From positions 4,650,001 through 4,714,000 of the forward strand of contig OZ250179.1 in NCBI GenBank assembly GCA_965238125.1: 64,000 nucleotides of DNA, written 5' to 3'. The notes beneath the pieces were generated by a model, which searched no databases, had not been told where the DNA came from, and saw only the letters and a list, made by a program, of their open reading frames with translations. Both the position numbers and the translations under genes were made by a program. How positions within the stretch are numbered: the stretch's first letter is position 1; each line of letters opens with the position of its first letter. Below, one piece after another: positions 43,110 to 52,249 of the stretch. The stretch comes from UBA6623 sp965238125. GTDB taxonomy: Bacteria; Acidobacteriota; Terriglobia; Bryobacterales; UBA6623.

Positions 43110-44900
43110 CTGAATGGAGGTTTCAGCGGACGGGCTGCCGCTCGCGTAGTCAACATCGCCTCCGGCGAGACCGTAGCCACTCTGGCACATCCGGACCACA
43201 ACCTTTACCAAGCGCACCTCTCGCCCGACGACGATTGGCTCTTATTCCACGTGCACCCTACGCCGGAAAAGACGCAGGTCTCCATCGCGCCTTTCCGCGA
43301 AGGCACTCACGACGATCCGGACCAGTGGATTCCGATAACCGACGGTCAAGCGTTGGACGACAAGCCTCGCTGGTCGCCCAATGGCAATCTGATCTACATG
43401 ACCTCGGACCGTGACGGGTTCACCTGCCTGTGGGCACAGCCGCTGGACCCGGAAACCAAGCGTCCCAACGGCCCGGCCTTAGCCATCCGGCACTTCCACC
43501 AATTCCAGAACTCACTGGGCGCTGTGCAGATCAACATGCGGGAGATCGGCGTCGCCCGCGACAAGATCGTGATGCCGCTGGCCGAGCTGAGCGGCAACAT
43601 CTGGCTGATGGAGCCGGTCGAATCCGGAGCGGATGAGCAGCCATAGTCCACTCTCGGCCCGGGCATGACGTCGGTCGCCCGTCCATATTTCTCGCTCAGA
43701 ATCGCTTAGAATAGGCGCAACGGATATGTTCGCCATCGTTCTTCGCGGGCTGCTCGTGCTCCCGGTCATCGTCGGCGCGCTCTCGGCCCAGCAACCTCGC
43801 GTGCCGGTCAGAGCGCGCAGCACCGCTCGTTCTGCGCCGGTTGCTGAAGTCACATTCAGCAACCAGATTGCGCCTATCTTTCAGCAAAATTGCCAGGAGT
43901 GCCACCATCCCGGCGAAGTGGCGCCCTTTTCGTTGATGACCTACGAAACCGCGCTGCCCTACGCCGAGGCTATCCGAGAGCAGACCCAACGCAGGGACAT
44001 GCCTCCTTGGAAGCCCGTGCCGGGCGTTGGGGAATTCCAGGGAGAGCGCCGGCTGATCGACCGCGAAATCGACTTGATCGCCCGTTGGGTCGATGGGGGC
44101 GCCCCGCAAGGCGACCCCCGAGTTTTGCCGGAGCCGCTGGTGTTCCCCAACGAATGGACACTCGGTGAACCTGACCTGGTGATCACGCTTGATCGTCCCT
44201 ACGCGCCCGATCCCTTGGGGGAAGACGATTACCGTTGCTTCAGCATCCCGTCCGGTTTGCTTGAGGACCGATTTGTCGGCGCTGTCGAGGTCAGGCCCGG
44301 GAATCGACGTATTGTCCACCACGTGCTGCTGTTTCCCGACCCCTTGAATCTGTCCGCGGCTTTGGAGCCGCCCGGCCAAGCGCAACCCGGTTATGAGTGC
44401 TTCGGCGACCCCGGTTTCACGCCGACCGGGCTTCTCGGAGGCTGGGCTCCCGGCAATCGGCCGCGGGGCTTGCCCGAGGACACAGCCTATACCGTCTCGG
44501 CCGGCAGCCGGATCGTCGTGCAGGTTCACTATCACCCCGACGGGACACAACAACAGGATCAAACCCGAGTCGGTTTCTTCTTCAGCAGCCACCCGGATCC
44601 CAAGCCGTTTTTGGTTCTACCGCTGGTGAACACCGGGTTCGAGATTCCGCCCGGGGCAAAACGGCACGAGGTGAAGGCGACGGTGACGGTTCCGCCGCTG
44701 GTGAGCGCGACGATCTTCAACGTGACCCCGCACATGCATCTGTTGGGTCGGGAAATCAAGCTGGATCTGATTCATCCCGGCGGGCAAGTCGAGCCGTTGA
44801 TCTACATTGACGACTGGGATTTTGAGTGGCAGGACACTTATTACTTCAAGGAACCAATCTCGCTCGCTGCGTTCAGCCGGTTGGAGCTAACCTCTATATA

Positions 44901-46552
44901 CCCGGATTTCCACTTTAGTTTCGGTTCTGCTAACCATCGGGTGGACTCGGACGCCTTTATTTATGCGGGCTTGAAAGCACTCAAGGCGCTGAGGAGATCA
45001 ACACCCAATGGGTGAAAAAGAAAACAAACCGTTTCAGCTCACCTTCAATGGATTTCTCAAGGTCGATTTCCAAGGATCGCGAGTCACCTCGGATGGCGGG
45101 CTGATTCTCATTCGCGAACTGGACGAACGACTCGGACTAGGCAAGCTGATAGACGAGCATCTGACGGATTCGCGGCAAGGCTCGAACAAGAAGTTCCCGT
45201 TCGTCGATCTGCTGCGACAGTCGGTCTACTCCCGCTTGGCGGGCTACGAGGATCTCAACGACGCCGTTCGTGTCTCCGCCGATCCAACCTTTCGGCTGAT
45301 TGGCTCGAAGAAGAACTGGGATCGCGGCGCGGCGCTGACCTCCCGGCTGCAGAGCTTCGAGACCGCCATGCTCGCCGGCGACGAGAATCTGATCGGGCTG
45401 ATGGCGGTGAACCGCGAGTTGATCGCGCAAGCCGAGGCCGGTGATGACTCCGCGTGCGTCGTGCTGGACATGGACTCTACCGAGAGCCCCGTCCACGGCC
45501 GGCAGGAAGGCAGCGCCTACAACGGCCACTTCGAGTCGGTCTGCTACCACCCACTGTTGCTGTTCAACCAGCACGGCGATTGCTTGGCGGCAAAGTTGCG
45601 ACCGGGCAACGTGTCCAGCGCCGAGGACTGGGACGAGCTGCTGCTGCCGGAAATCGAACGCCAACAGGCGGAGGGCAAACAGGTGACGTTCCGGGCCGAT
45701 GCCGCCTTCGCCAAGCCGGATATTTACGAGACGTTGGAGGAGCGCGGCGTGGACTACGTGATTCGCATCCCGGCCAACAAGAGCCTGGAGCTGGAGATCG
45801 AAGATATCCTGTTTCGTCCGCCGGGCAGGCCGAGCGCAAAGCCCCTGGTGCGCTACAGGAGCTTTCGGTATCAGGCCGCGAGCTGGTCGAAGTCCCGGCG
45901 GGTTGTTGCGAAGGTCGAGCATCACCAAGGTGAGTTGTTTCCTCGCGTCGGTTTCATCGTCACGAGCATGGCCTTGCCGAGCCGCTCGCTGGTGCGGTTC
46001 TACAACAAGCGCGGCACGGCGGAGCAGTGGATCAAGGAAGGCAAACAAGCGACGCATTGGACAAGGCTGTCATGCCATCGGTTCCGGGCCAACGAAGTGC
46101 GACTGCAACTCAGCGTGCTGGCCTATAACCTGGGGAACCTATGGCGGAGGCTCGGGCTGCCGCAACGGATCAAGAGCTGGTCGCTGACGAGCTTGCAACA
46201 GCGGCTGATGAAGACGGGCGGTAGGCTGGTCAAGCATGCGCGGTACTATTGGCTGCTGCTGGCGGAGGGGCATCTGAACCGGCGGCTGTTCGGTGACATG
46301 CTGCATAGGATCTGGGCGCTGCCTGTGCCGGGTGGGTAGCGTTGCCCGGGCGAGGATCAACAGTTTTTGGCTCAGGGAGCAGTGTCGGCCGGAGCGCCGT
46401 TCAGTCCGCTCAATCAACGTCTGTGAGCGGACGGACGAGCCCTGGCGCCTACCGGCGGAGGTGATGTGCAGGGTTCAGCGCGAAAAGACGTGGTATTCGG
46501 CGCAGCGGGGGTGTATCCTGTGACCGTGCCAGGGCCAAAATGGAAATCCTGG
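44901..46552 (+). mobile_element. IS1380-family insertion sequence, copy 4 (type B)
   Basis: 1652 bp with left end CCCGGATTTCCACTTTAG and right end as in type A; inverted repeats match at 15 of 18. It is 14 bases shorter than copy 5 because CCAAAAAGGTTTCG is missing downstream of the transposase gene (after 46373). Perfect 5-bp duplications ATATA lie at 44896-44900 and 46553-46557. Confidence 0.96.
45008..46339 (+). CDS. IS1380-family DDE transposase (copy 4, type B)
   Basis: 443 residues; same catalytic blocks as type A but with scattered substitutions (for example SNKKFPFVDLL for LNKKFALADLL, and AGDDSACVVLDMDSTE before the first Asp). Its left terminal region is also unlike type A. It is therefore a sister lineage of the same family. 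Confidence 0.95.
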   Translation: MGEKENKPFQLTFNGFLKVDFQGSRVTSDGGLILIRELDERLGLGKLIDEHLTDSRQGSNKKFPFVDLLRQSVYSRLAGYEDLNDAVRVSADPTFRLIGSKKNWDRGAALTSRLQSFETAMLAGDENLIGLMAVNRELIAQAEAGDDSACVVLDMDSTESPVHGRQEGSAYNGHFESVCYHPLLLFNQHGDCLAAKLRPGNVSSAEDWDELLLPEIERQQAEGKQVTFRADAAFAKPDIYETLEERGVDYVIRIPANKSLELEIEDILFRPPGRPSAKPLVRYRSFRYQAASWSKSRRVVAKVEHHQGELFPRVGFIVTSMALPSRSLVRFYNKRGTAEQWIKEGKQATHWTRLSCHRFRANEVRLQLSVLAYNLGNLWRRLGLPQRIKSWSLTSLQQRLMKTGGRLVKHARYYWLLLAEGHLNRRLFGDMLHRIWALPVPGG

Positions 46553-46738
46553 ATATACGACAACTCGTCCTCGAATCCTCATAATCCGAATAATCCTCCC
46601 AAGGCCGTGCGCTGGGGGCCGCAAACCAGCGACGAGATGTGTTTGGCCTTGATCGGCTTTAGCCTCGAGTGACCGCCGACAATTCCGCGCGGCGCCGGCG
46701 AGGCGGATGCCGGATGGGCGGCTCGGCTCTCGGTCGGG

Positions 46739-48073
46739 TCACTCGATTACCGCCTGGTAGGTCAACGACTGCATCAGCTCACGCACGGGGTAGGTTCCGT
46801 CGGGCAGCAGCTGCGTATGCACGATGCCGACCAGCTCCTCTTCGTGGTCCACCCAGAAATGCGTCGTGGCGGCGCCGCCCCAGCCGAAAGTCCCCTTGGA
46901 TACCGGCAGTCCGGCGGTCGCCGGGTTGGTGACGACCGATCCCGTCAACCCGAAGCCGAAGCCCCAATGTCTCGCTTTCCCTCCTCTACCGAACAGGCTG
47001 GTCAGCGGGTCGTGGGGGAAGTCGGGCGTTAAGTGGTTGGACGTCATGAATTCGACCGTCTTGCCGCCCAGGATTCGCGTGCCGTTGTATTTGCCTTTAT
47101 TCGCCAGCATCTGAGCGAAGCGCAGGTAGTCGGAGACCGTGCCGACAAGCCCCGAACCCCCCATCTCGATCGCCGGCAACTTGCGGTAGGCGCTGGTCTC
47201 CGGGTCGTCTAGGAGCTCCAAACCGCCGCCGTCTTTGGGCGAGTAGTTGACAGCGAAGCGGTCGAGCTTGCTGTCGGGCACGTAAAAATCGGTGTCGGGC
47301 ATCCCCAACGGATCGAAGATTCGCCCCTTCAGAAACTCGCGGAACGACTTGCCGGAAACCACCTCGATCAGCCGGCCCAGCACATCCATGCCCACGCTGT
47401 AGTTCCACTCCGTGCCTGGCTGGGCGACGAGCGGAAGCCTGGCGAGCGACTCGCACCACTCCGCCAAGCTACGTTGCTTTGCCCCCGGGGCCGAGCCTTT
47501 CACGCCGGCATCCTTGTATATCCGTGCGACGGGGCTTGAGAAAAAGTCGTAGCTCAGGCCGGATGTGTGCGTGAGCAGGTGGTGGATGGTGATGGGGCGG
47601 GCGGGCTCGGTTTGGACCTTGCCGTCCTTTTCGCCAAGGTAGACGCGCATGTCGGAAAACTCAGGCAGGAATTTCGAAATGGGATCGCTCAGCAAGAAAT
47701 GGCCCTCTTCGAAAAGAATCATGACCGCGACGCCGGTGACGGGCTTGCTCTGGGAGTAAAGCCGGAAGATCGTGTCCTTGCGCATGGGCAGCCCGGCGTC
47801 CACGTCACGCAGCCCGTTGGCCTCGAAGTGAACGACCTTGCCGCGCCTGGCGACCAGGGTGACTGTTCCGGGAATCTTTTTCTCGTCAATGAGGCGACGC
47901 ATGCCGACGCCGATCGCTTCCAGGCGTTCGCTGGACATGCCGACGTCTTCGGCGCGAGTGACGGGCACGGCGCCCGTGTCGGCATGGGCCGGGAAAGCCG
48001 GGACCATCACCACCAGCGCGGTCAGCAATATCGCGCTCCGTAAGCCACGGCGTGCGGCATCCATGTGTGTCAT
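46739..48073 (-). CDS. beta-lactamase-fold serine hydrolase
   Basis: A 444-residue secreted hydrolase of the class C beta-lactamase/esterase fold. The signal peptide is LRSAILLTALVVMVPAFPAHA. SxxK is SQSK (FRLYSQSKPVTGVAVM), the Tyr motif lies in WNYSVGMDVLG, and a W-G-G-A-A-T-T-H-F segment near the end replaces the HTG/KTG block. Substrate is unknown; such proteins are often esterases or D-aminopeptidases rather than lactamases. ATG 48073 has GAGGAGG seven bases upstream, preferred over the in-frame start at 48124. Convergent with the split monooxygenase gene; divergent from the next gene. Confidence 0.9.
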   Translation of the reverse strand: MTHMDAARRGLRSAILLTALVVMVPAFPAHADTGAVPVTRAEDVGMSSERLEAIGVGMRRLIDEKKIPGTVTLVARRGKVVHFEANGLRDVDAGLPMRKDTIFRLYSQSKPVTGVAVMILFEEGHFLLSDPISKFLPEFSDMRVYLGEKDGKVQTEPARPITIHHLLTHTSGLSYDFFSSPVARIYKDAGVKGSAPGAKQRSLAEWCESLARLPLVAQPGTEWNYSVGMDVLGRLIEVVSGKSFREFLKGRIFDPLGMPDTDFYVPDSKLDRFAVNYSPKDGGGLELLDDPETSAYRKLPAIEMGGSGLVGTVSDYLRFAQMLANKGKYNGTRILGGKTVEFMTSNHLTPDFPHDPLTSLFGRGGKARHWGFGFGLTGSVVTNPATAGLPVSKGTFGWGGAATTHFWVDHEEELVGIVHTQLLPDGTYPVRELMQSLTYQAVIE

Positions 48074-48281
48074 TGTTATCCTCCTCAACGTTGACGGAAA
48101 GCGACCGCGCCCTGGTATTGGCATGTGTCCACGCGATGATCAGTTACCGACGTCCGCTTCGCGAGCTTCCATGGTACGCGTCCCTGCGCCCAAGCGTGCG
48201 ACCCGCCCCGAGGGCAGGCTACTGCTACGATGGGTATCCTCCGAGCTCGAATCGACTGGGAGAAGATTAGGGAGCAACACG

Positions 48282-49205
48282 ATGAAGACGATCCACCACT
48301 TCTTGACAGCACTCGCGGCGCTCTTCGCCGCAGCCGCCTTCACGCCGTCCGCCCCGGCGCAAGAGCCGCCCAACTACGTGTTCATTCCCGGAGAGATGTA
48401 CCGCATGCCCACCCACTTCGGGCCGCGCACCGGCCCTCGCTGCGGACCCGACGGCAAGCGCTTCGAAAACATCGACGCGCCCAAGGCGACCAGCCTCTCG
48501 GTGCGCTTCCTGTCGAAACGCGATCAGCTCCAGCGGCTGTTGCCCGAGGGATTTACCGTTCACGGCGAGCCGGTCGTGAGCGTCACCATGACCTACATCA
48601 CCGAAATCCCGTGGCTCGCCGGGCGCGGCTACAACACGCTGGGGGCCTCCTTCCCGGTAACGTTCAAGGGAGAGAAGGACACCGCGACCGGGAGTTTCCT
48701 GCTCGTGCTGTGGGAGAACCTCACCGATCCGATTCTCACGGGCCGTGAAGAACTGGGTTTCTCGAAGATTTACGCTGAGTTGCCGACCCCGCGCGCCTTC
48801 AACGGAGACATGCACGTGATGGCGAGCTGGCTCGGCTTCAAGTTCATGGACATGAGCCTGACCAACCTGCGGCAAGTCGACAGCGCCGCGGGCTCGTCCG
48901 CTCCCGACGACGGCAGTCTGCGCGGTCTAATGCATTACAAATACATGCCTCGCACCGGCGAATGGGGCACGGCCGACGCCGCCTACGCCGTGATCACGCC
49001 CGTGGGGAATTCGAACACGCGCACGCTCGAGGTGCAACAGGGGGAAGGCAATGTCAAGTTCCATCGCGCTCGCTGGGAAGACATGCCAACCCAATACAAC
49101 ATCGTGAACGGCTTGGCTGATCTGGAAGTGATCGAGTTCCGAGGCGCCACCCTCTCCAAGCGCATCGGAGGCAAAGATCTAAGCGACCAGCGCATCATGC
49201 GCTAA
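48282..49205 (+). CDS. secreted acetoacetate decarboxylase-like protein
   Basis: A 307-residue protein. The signal peptide (FLTALAALFAAAAFTPSAPAQ) precedes an acetoacetate-decarboxylase fold: LSVRFLSKRDQLQRLLPEGF, ITEIPWLAGRGYNTLG, WENLTDPILTGREELGFSKIYAELP, and VIEFRGATLSK. The Lys in GREELGFSKIYAE is placed like the Schiff-base lysine of true decarboxylases, but export suggests a different role. ATG 48282 has AGGGAGC nine bases upstream; a very long upstream extension (to 47838) is rejected as antisense to the hydrolase gene. Divergent promoter shared with 48073 is likely. Confidence 0.82.
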   Translation: MKTIHHFLTALAALFAAAAFTPSAPAQEPPNYVFIPGEMYRMPTHFGPRTGPRCGPDGKRFENIDAPKATSLSVRFLSKRDQLQRLLPEGFTVHGEPVVSVTMTYITEIPWLAGRGYNTLGASFPVTFKGEKDTATGSFLLVLWENLTDPILTGREELGFSKIYAELPTPRAFNGDMHVMASWLGFKFMDMSLTNLRQVDSAAGSSAPDDGSLRGLMHYKYMPRTGEWGTADAAYAVITPVGNSNTRTLEVQQGEGNVKFHRARWEDMPTQYNIVNGLADLEVIEFRGATLSKRIGGKDLSDQRIMR

Positions 49206-49449
49206 TCCCCCAAACCGAGCCGCGCATGTTAGTAAGCGGTATGCGACGCACTACCGCGAAGCCGCCGAGAGTGGCGATCCTAAATCAGTACCCCATGGGC
49301 TTTTTCTCCTGTCGCCCTCCCCGGCGGTCTGTCCGTCCGCTGTTTTTCCCGCCGCCAACCACTGCGCTATAGTTTCCTCGATGCCGAAGCGCGACCCGCC
49401 GGCCATCACTGGCCGCGCCGCGCACTCAGCCCCAATACGGAGGAACACT

Positions 49450-50445
49450 GTGGATCAAGCGACTTGGTTAGCGCAGGTCACCGAAGACATCATCGAGCCC
49501 GAGCGCAAGATCTGCGACCCGCATCATCATTTGTGGGATCGCCCCGGTACCCGCTACCTGCTCGATGAGCTTCTCGCCGACATCGGCAGCGGCCACAACG
49601 TCGTCAGCACGGTTTTCGTCGAGTGCAAGTCTATGTATCGCGCCGACGGCCCTGAAGCCATTAAGCCGATCGGCGAGACCGAGTTCGTCAACGGAGTCGC
49701 CGCCATGTCGGCGAGCGGAGGATATGGCGACAGCCGCGTCTGCGCCGGGATCGTCGGCTTCACCGACCTACGCCTCGGCGCCGCGGCCGGGGATGTCCTG
49801 GACGCGCACAGGGCGGCAAGCCCCCGCTTTCGCGGCATTCGTCATGCCAACGCCTGGGACCGGAGTCCCGAGATCAGAAAATCCCACACCGATCCTCCCC
49901 AGGGTCTTCTCCTCGACAAAGCGTTTCGCGAAGGCTTCGCGGAACTCGGCAAGCGCAACCTCAGTTTCGATGCTTGGATGTTCCATCCCCAGATTCCCGA
50001 ATTGATCGATCTGGCGAAAGCCTTCCCCGACACCACGATCATCTTCGACCACTTCGGCGGCCCGTTGGGGATCGGCCCCTACCGCGGCAAGCGCGAAGAG
50101 ATCTTCCCGCTGTGGCGCAACGACGTCGCGGAATTGGCGCAGTACGAAAACGTATACGCGAAGCTGGGCGGGTTGGTGATGCCGATCAACGGCTTCGGTT
50201 TTCACAAGCGGGATTTACCCGCGACCTCGGACGAGATCGTCGCGGCCACGGACCGCTACCATCGGCACGCGATCGATTCGTTCGGCGTGAATCGCTGCAT
50301 GTTCGAAAGCAATTTCCCCGTCGACAAGCGAAGCTGTTCCTATCACGTCTTGTGGAACGCCTTCAAGAAGATGGTCGCCGACGCCTCCGAAGACGAAAAG
50401 CAAGCCCTCTTCCATGATTCAGCCCGCCGCGCTTACCGGCTGTAG
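49450..50445 (+). CDS. amidohydrolase-family TIM-barrel hydrolase
   Basis: A 331-residue enzyme of the amidohydrolase 2 group (2-pyrone-4,6-dicarboxylate hydrolase/ACMSD-like). Metal-ligand segments are CDPHHHLWD near the start, FDAWMFHPQIPEL, TTIIFDHFGGPLG, and the final Asp-type NRCMFESNFPVDKRS. GTG 49450 has GGAGG eight bases upstream; the frame extends to an ATG at 49381 but without a ribosome-binding site. It could act on a lactone or aromatic ring-cleavage product. Follows the decarboxylase-like gene by about 240 bases. Confidence 0.87.
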   Translation: MDQATWLAQVTEDIIEPERKICDPHHHLWDRPGTRYLLDELLADIGSGHNVVSTVFVECKSMYRADGPEAIKPIGETEFVNGVAAMSASGGYGDSRVCAGIVGFTDLRLGAAAGDVLDAHRAASPRFRGIRHANAWDRSPEIRKSHTDPPQGLLLDKAFREGFAELGKRNLSFDAWMFHPQIPELIDLAKAFPDTTIIFDHFGGPLGIGPYRGKREEIFPLWRNDVAELAQYENVYAKLGGLVMPINGFGFHKRDLPATSDEIVAATDRYHRHAIDSFGVNRCMFESNFPVDKRSCSYHVLWNAFKKMVADASEDEKQALFHDSARRAYRL

Positions 50446-50937
50446 AGAGGGTGGTCAGGCCTGAAGCATGACACCGGCGGCGACAAACACGGTAGCGACA
50501 AACACTCGTGTTTGTCCTCGCTAGCGACTGTGTCGAAAGTCAAGGGAAAAGTGAGCTCGGAACTCACCAGCGCGTCGGCATGAAAGCTCGTCGCCGGAGG
50601 CGCGTCGAACATCCACTGATCCACCAATTCCCGCAAGCCGCGCCGACAGCGGGCGGTGCCCGACAAAGATGATGGAGAGGAGCCCCGCTTCACTGTCCCG
50701 CCGAGATCTCGGGGTCGAAGAGGTAGAAGCAGGGCCAAGCAACGGAAGCGAAAACTCTAGCCCGCTTTTCTCATCGCGTGGCGAGGCAAAGTGCATGAGA
50801 GGCCCGTCAGTACGAGGCGCGCGCCGCTTGACGAGCGGAGGCGTACTTGAACAGTACGGTGAGCACGGCGAGCAAGCGCAACGAAGTAATGGCGGGCCTA
50901 TCGTGTGCTTTGCCCGTCAGGCGATGAGAAATGCGGG
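50446..50937. other. gene-free stretch with a short palindromic hairpin
   Basis: No convincing gene. A hairpin GACAAACAC-TC-GTGTTTGTC lies at 50497-50516 and the GACAAACAC half recurs at 50482; the same word occurs upstream of IS copy 1 (2342). No U-run follows. It could include the amidohydrolase's transcription end. Confidence 0.45.
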
Positions 50938-51882
50938 CTAGAATTCCTTGCCCGTGTACATCGACGCCACAAACTCCGCATAGCCGTTGTAGGGCAGGGT
51001 CGGGCGCCTTTCTTCGCCCTTGGGACCGAAAAATCGTTCCGTCGCCTGAGACCAGCGAACGTGCGGTCGCGCCGGATTCACATTGGAATACCAGCCGTAT
51101 TCGTCGGGCCCTGCCTCCGTCCAAAAAGTCCCCGGGCGTTTCTTCGTGAAACGAATCTCCGTAATCGACTTGATGCTCTTGAGCCCGTACTTCCAGGGCG
51201 TGATCAGCCGGAACGGGGCCCCGTTTTGTTTCGGCAGCGGTTTGCCGTACAGGCCCGTGACGAACAGCGCGGTTTCGTTCATGGCCTCGTCCATCCGCAA
51301 CGCTTCGTAATAAGGCCACGGGTAGTGGTCTTGCGAAGCGATGCCGGGCATTTCCGCGAAGCGCTGAACCGTCGTCATGCGCATGTAATTGGCCTCGGGC
51401 TTGGGGTCGACGAGCTTAATGAACTCCGAGATCGGAAAGCCCGTCCAAGGCACGGCGATTGACCAGGCTTCGACGCAGCGCATGCGGTAGAAGCGCTCTT
51501 CGAGAGTCATGCGCCGCAGCAGATCGTCGAGGTCGTATTTGCCGGGGTTGTTGACAAGCCCCTTGACCTTAATCGTCCAAGGCTCGGTCTTAAAGCGGTG
51601 GACCAAATCCTTGACGCGTCCCTTCTCGGTCGTGAACTCGTAGAAGTTGTTAAACCCGGTTACGATCTTGGGATGGGAAAGCGGGCGATCGAGCTTGTAT
51701 TTCGGGTTGCGTTGGGCCGGATAGAGGTCGTCGGTCGAGGCGGCCGGTAGATGCCGCGACGCCAGCGCTCCCAGACCCGCGAAACCCGCCGATTTCATCA
51801 GCGCCCGCCGGTTGAGGTACACACTCTCGGGCGTCAATTCACGTTCGGGAATCTCCCAGCCTTTTGGAATCTTGATCAGCAT
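50938..51882 (-). CDS. msrP: protein-methionine-sulfoxide reductase catalytic subunit MsrP (YedY-like)
   Basis: A 314-residue periplasmic molybdoenzyme that reduces Met-sulfoxide in envelope proteins. The twin-arginine leader (NRRALMKSAGFAGLGALA) follows an unusual 25-residue preamble. The Mo-binding Cys is in FYRMRCVEAWSIAVPWTGFP (about 134), and SIKSITEIRFTKKRPGTFW and GWYSNVNP are family marks. The membrane haem partner MsrQ, normally adjacent, is not found within 4 kb on either side. ATG 51882 is used; a GTG one codon upstream is in frame. It is monocistronic. Confidence 0.93.
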   Translation of the reverse strand: MLIKIPKGWEIPERELTPESVYLNRRALMKSAGFAGLGALASRHLPAASTDDLYPAQRNPKYKLDRPLSHPKIVTGFNNFYEFTTEKGRVKDLVHRFKTEPWTIKVKGLVNNPGKYDLDDLLRRMTLEERFYRMRCVEAWSIAVPWTGFPISEFIKLVDPKPEANYMRMTTVQRFAEMPGIASQDHYPWPYYEALRMDEAMNETALFVTGLYGKPLPKQNGAPFRLITPWKYGLKSIKSITEIRFTKKRPGTFWTEAGPDEYGWYSNVNPARPHVRWSQATERFFGPKGEERRPTLPYNGYAEFVASMYTGKEF

Positions 51883-52249
51883 CACCTACCCCCCTGCAAG
51901 TCCCTCCAATTATAGAAAACTTCCCAGGCCGCCGGCGTTTCCTAACGCGGATACAAAGCCCAGAGCGCAAGCGACGGGCCAAGCGGCACGCAACCGCCAC
52001 GCGCACCGGTCTCGCGTTCCCCCGGCCTACCGCGAGCTTCGGCACAATCGCCCATCCACTCGAAATCGTTGTGCCCCCCGGCCGCCGCTCGCGCAACTGT
52101 CGCACCCCCGTCCGCCGCCAACGTCCGCCGCCGAGGTGTGTGATATTCTACGGTGGCTTGTTTTTCGCCTCCCCTGCATCGCCGGCCGCGAGCGCAAAGG
52201 AAGCGGCCTGCCTACACAGGTCCGTTAGGTTCCAGGAGTCTTCCCGCCG
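51883..52249. other. gene-free stretch, promoter region of msrP and aroDE
   Basis: No gene is visible. It contains the fourth copy of the GAGCGCAAGCGA repeat and the starts of the divergent msrP and aroDE genes. Confidence 0.5.
51946..51982 (+). repeat. short interspersed repeat, fourth copy
   Basis: GCGGATACAAAGCCCAGAGC then GCAAGCGACGGGCC, nearly identical to the copies at 11441, 11561 and 12084, 40 kb away. The unit is palindromic around its GC-rich arms. Confidence 0.55.

Larger units (their letters stand above)
39720..43646 (+). pseudogene. winged-helix / TolB-like propeller regulator, split by IS1380 copy 3
   Basis: The ancestral gene encoded about 750 residues: an N-terminal OmpR-type DNA-binding domain (VVRFGVFEADFTTGELRKSG, VWSDETFVDFDQSLNTAIRKLR, PHFIETLSRWGYRFVG), one membrane helix (FPAILAAFLLGAAIVGGLG), then a TolB/WD40-type beta-propeller (SPDGRTVAFRSEREGG and similar blades). 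GTG 39720 has GGAGGGGAG upstream. The IS interrupts a blade at 41444; removing IS plus one 5-bp duplicate joins ...RLVVLN to GGFSGRAAARVV in frame, ending at 43646. Such membrane-tethered transcription factors are common in acidobacteria. The truncated protein keeps the DNA-binding and membrane parts. Confidence 0.92.
43726..46672 (+). pseudogene. secreted copper type II monooxygenase-like protein with haem-type motif, split by IS1380 copy 4
   Basis: The ancestral product was about 430 residues. A signal peptide (LRGLLVLPVIVGALSAQ) is followed by a cytochrome-like segment with CQECH (NQIAPIFQQNCQECHHPGEVAPF), then a peptidylglycine-monooxygenase-like body with His-rich copper-site motifs (RRIVHHVLLFPDP, VQVHYHPDG, TPHMHLLGREIK). 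The IS enters at 44901 within ...LELTSI; after it, YDNSSSNPHNPNNPPKAVRW and TSDEMCLALIGFSL complete the conserved family end. Removing IS and one ATATA duplicate restores the frame exactly. It lies 80 bases downstream of the split regulator. Confidence 0.92.

Noticed and set aside
45137..46057. 306-residue frame antisense to transposase, present again at 59262-60182
   Set aside because: It recurs only because the IS itself is repeated; there is no independent evidence of coding.
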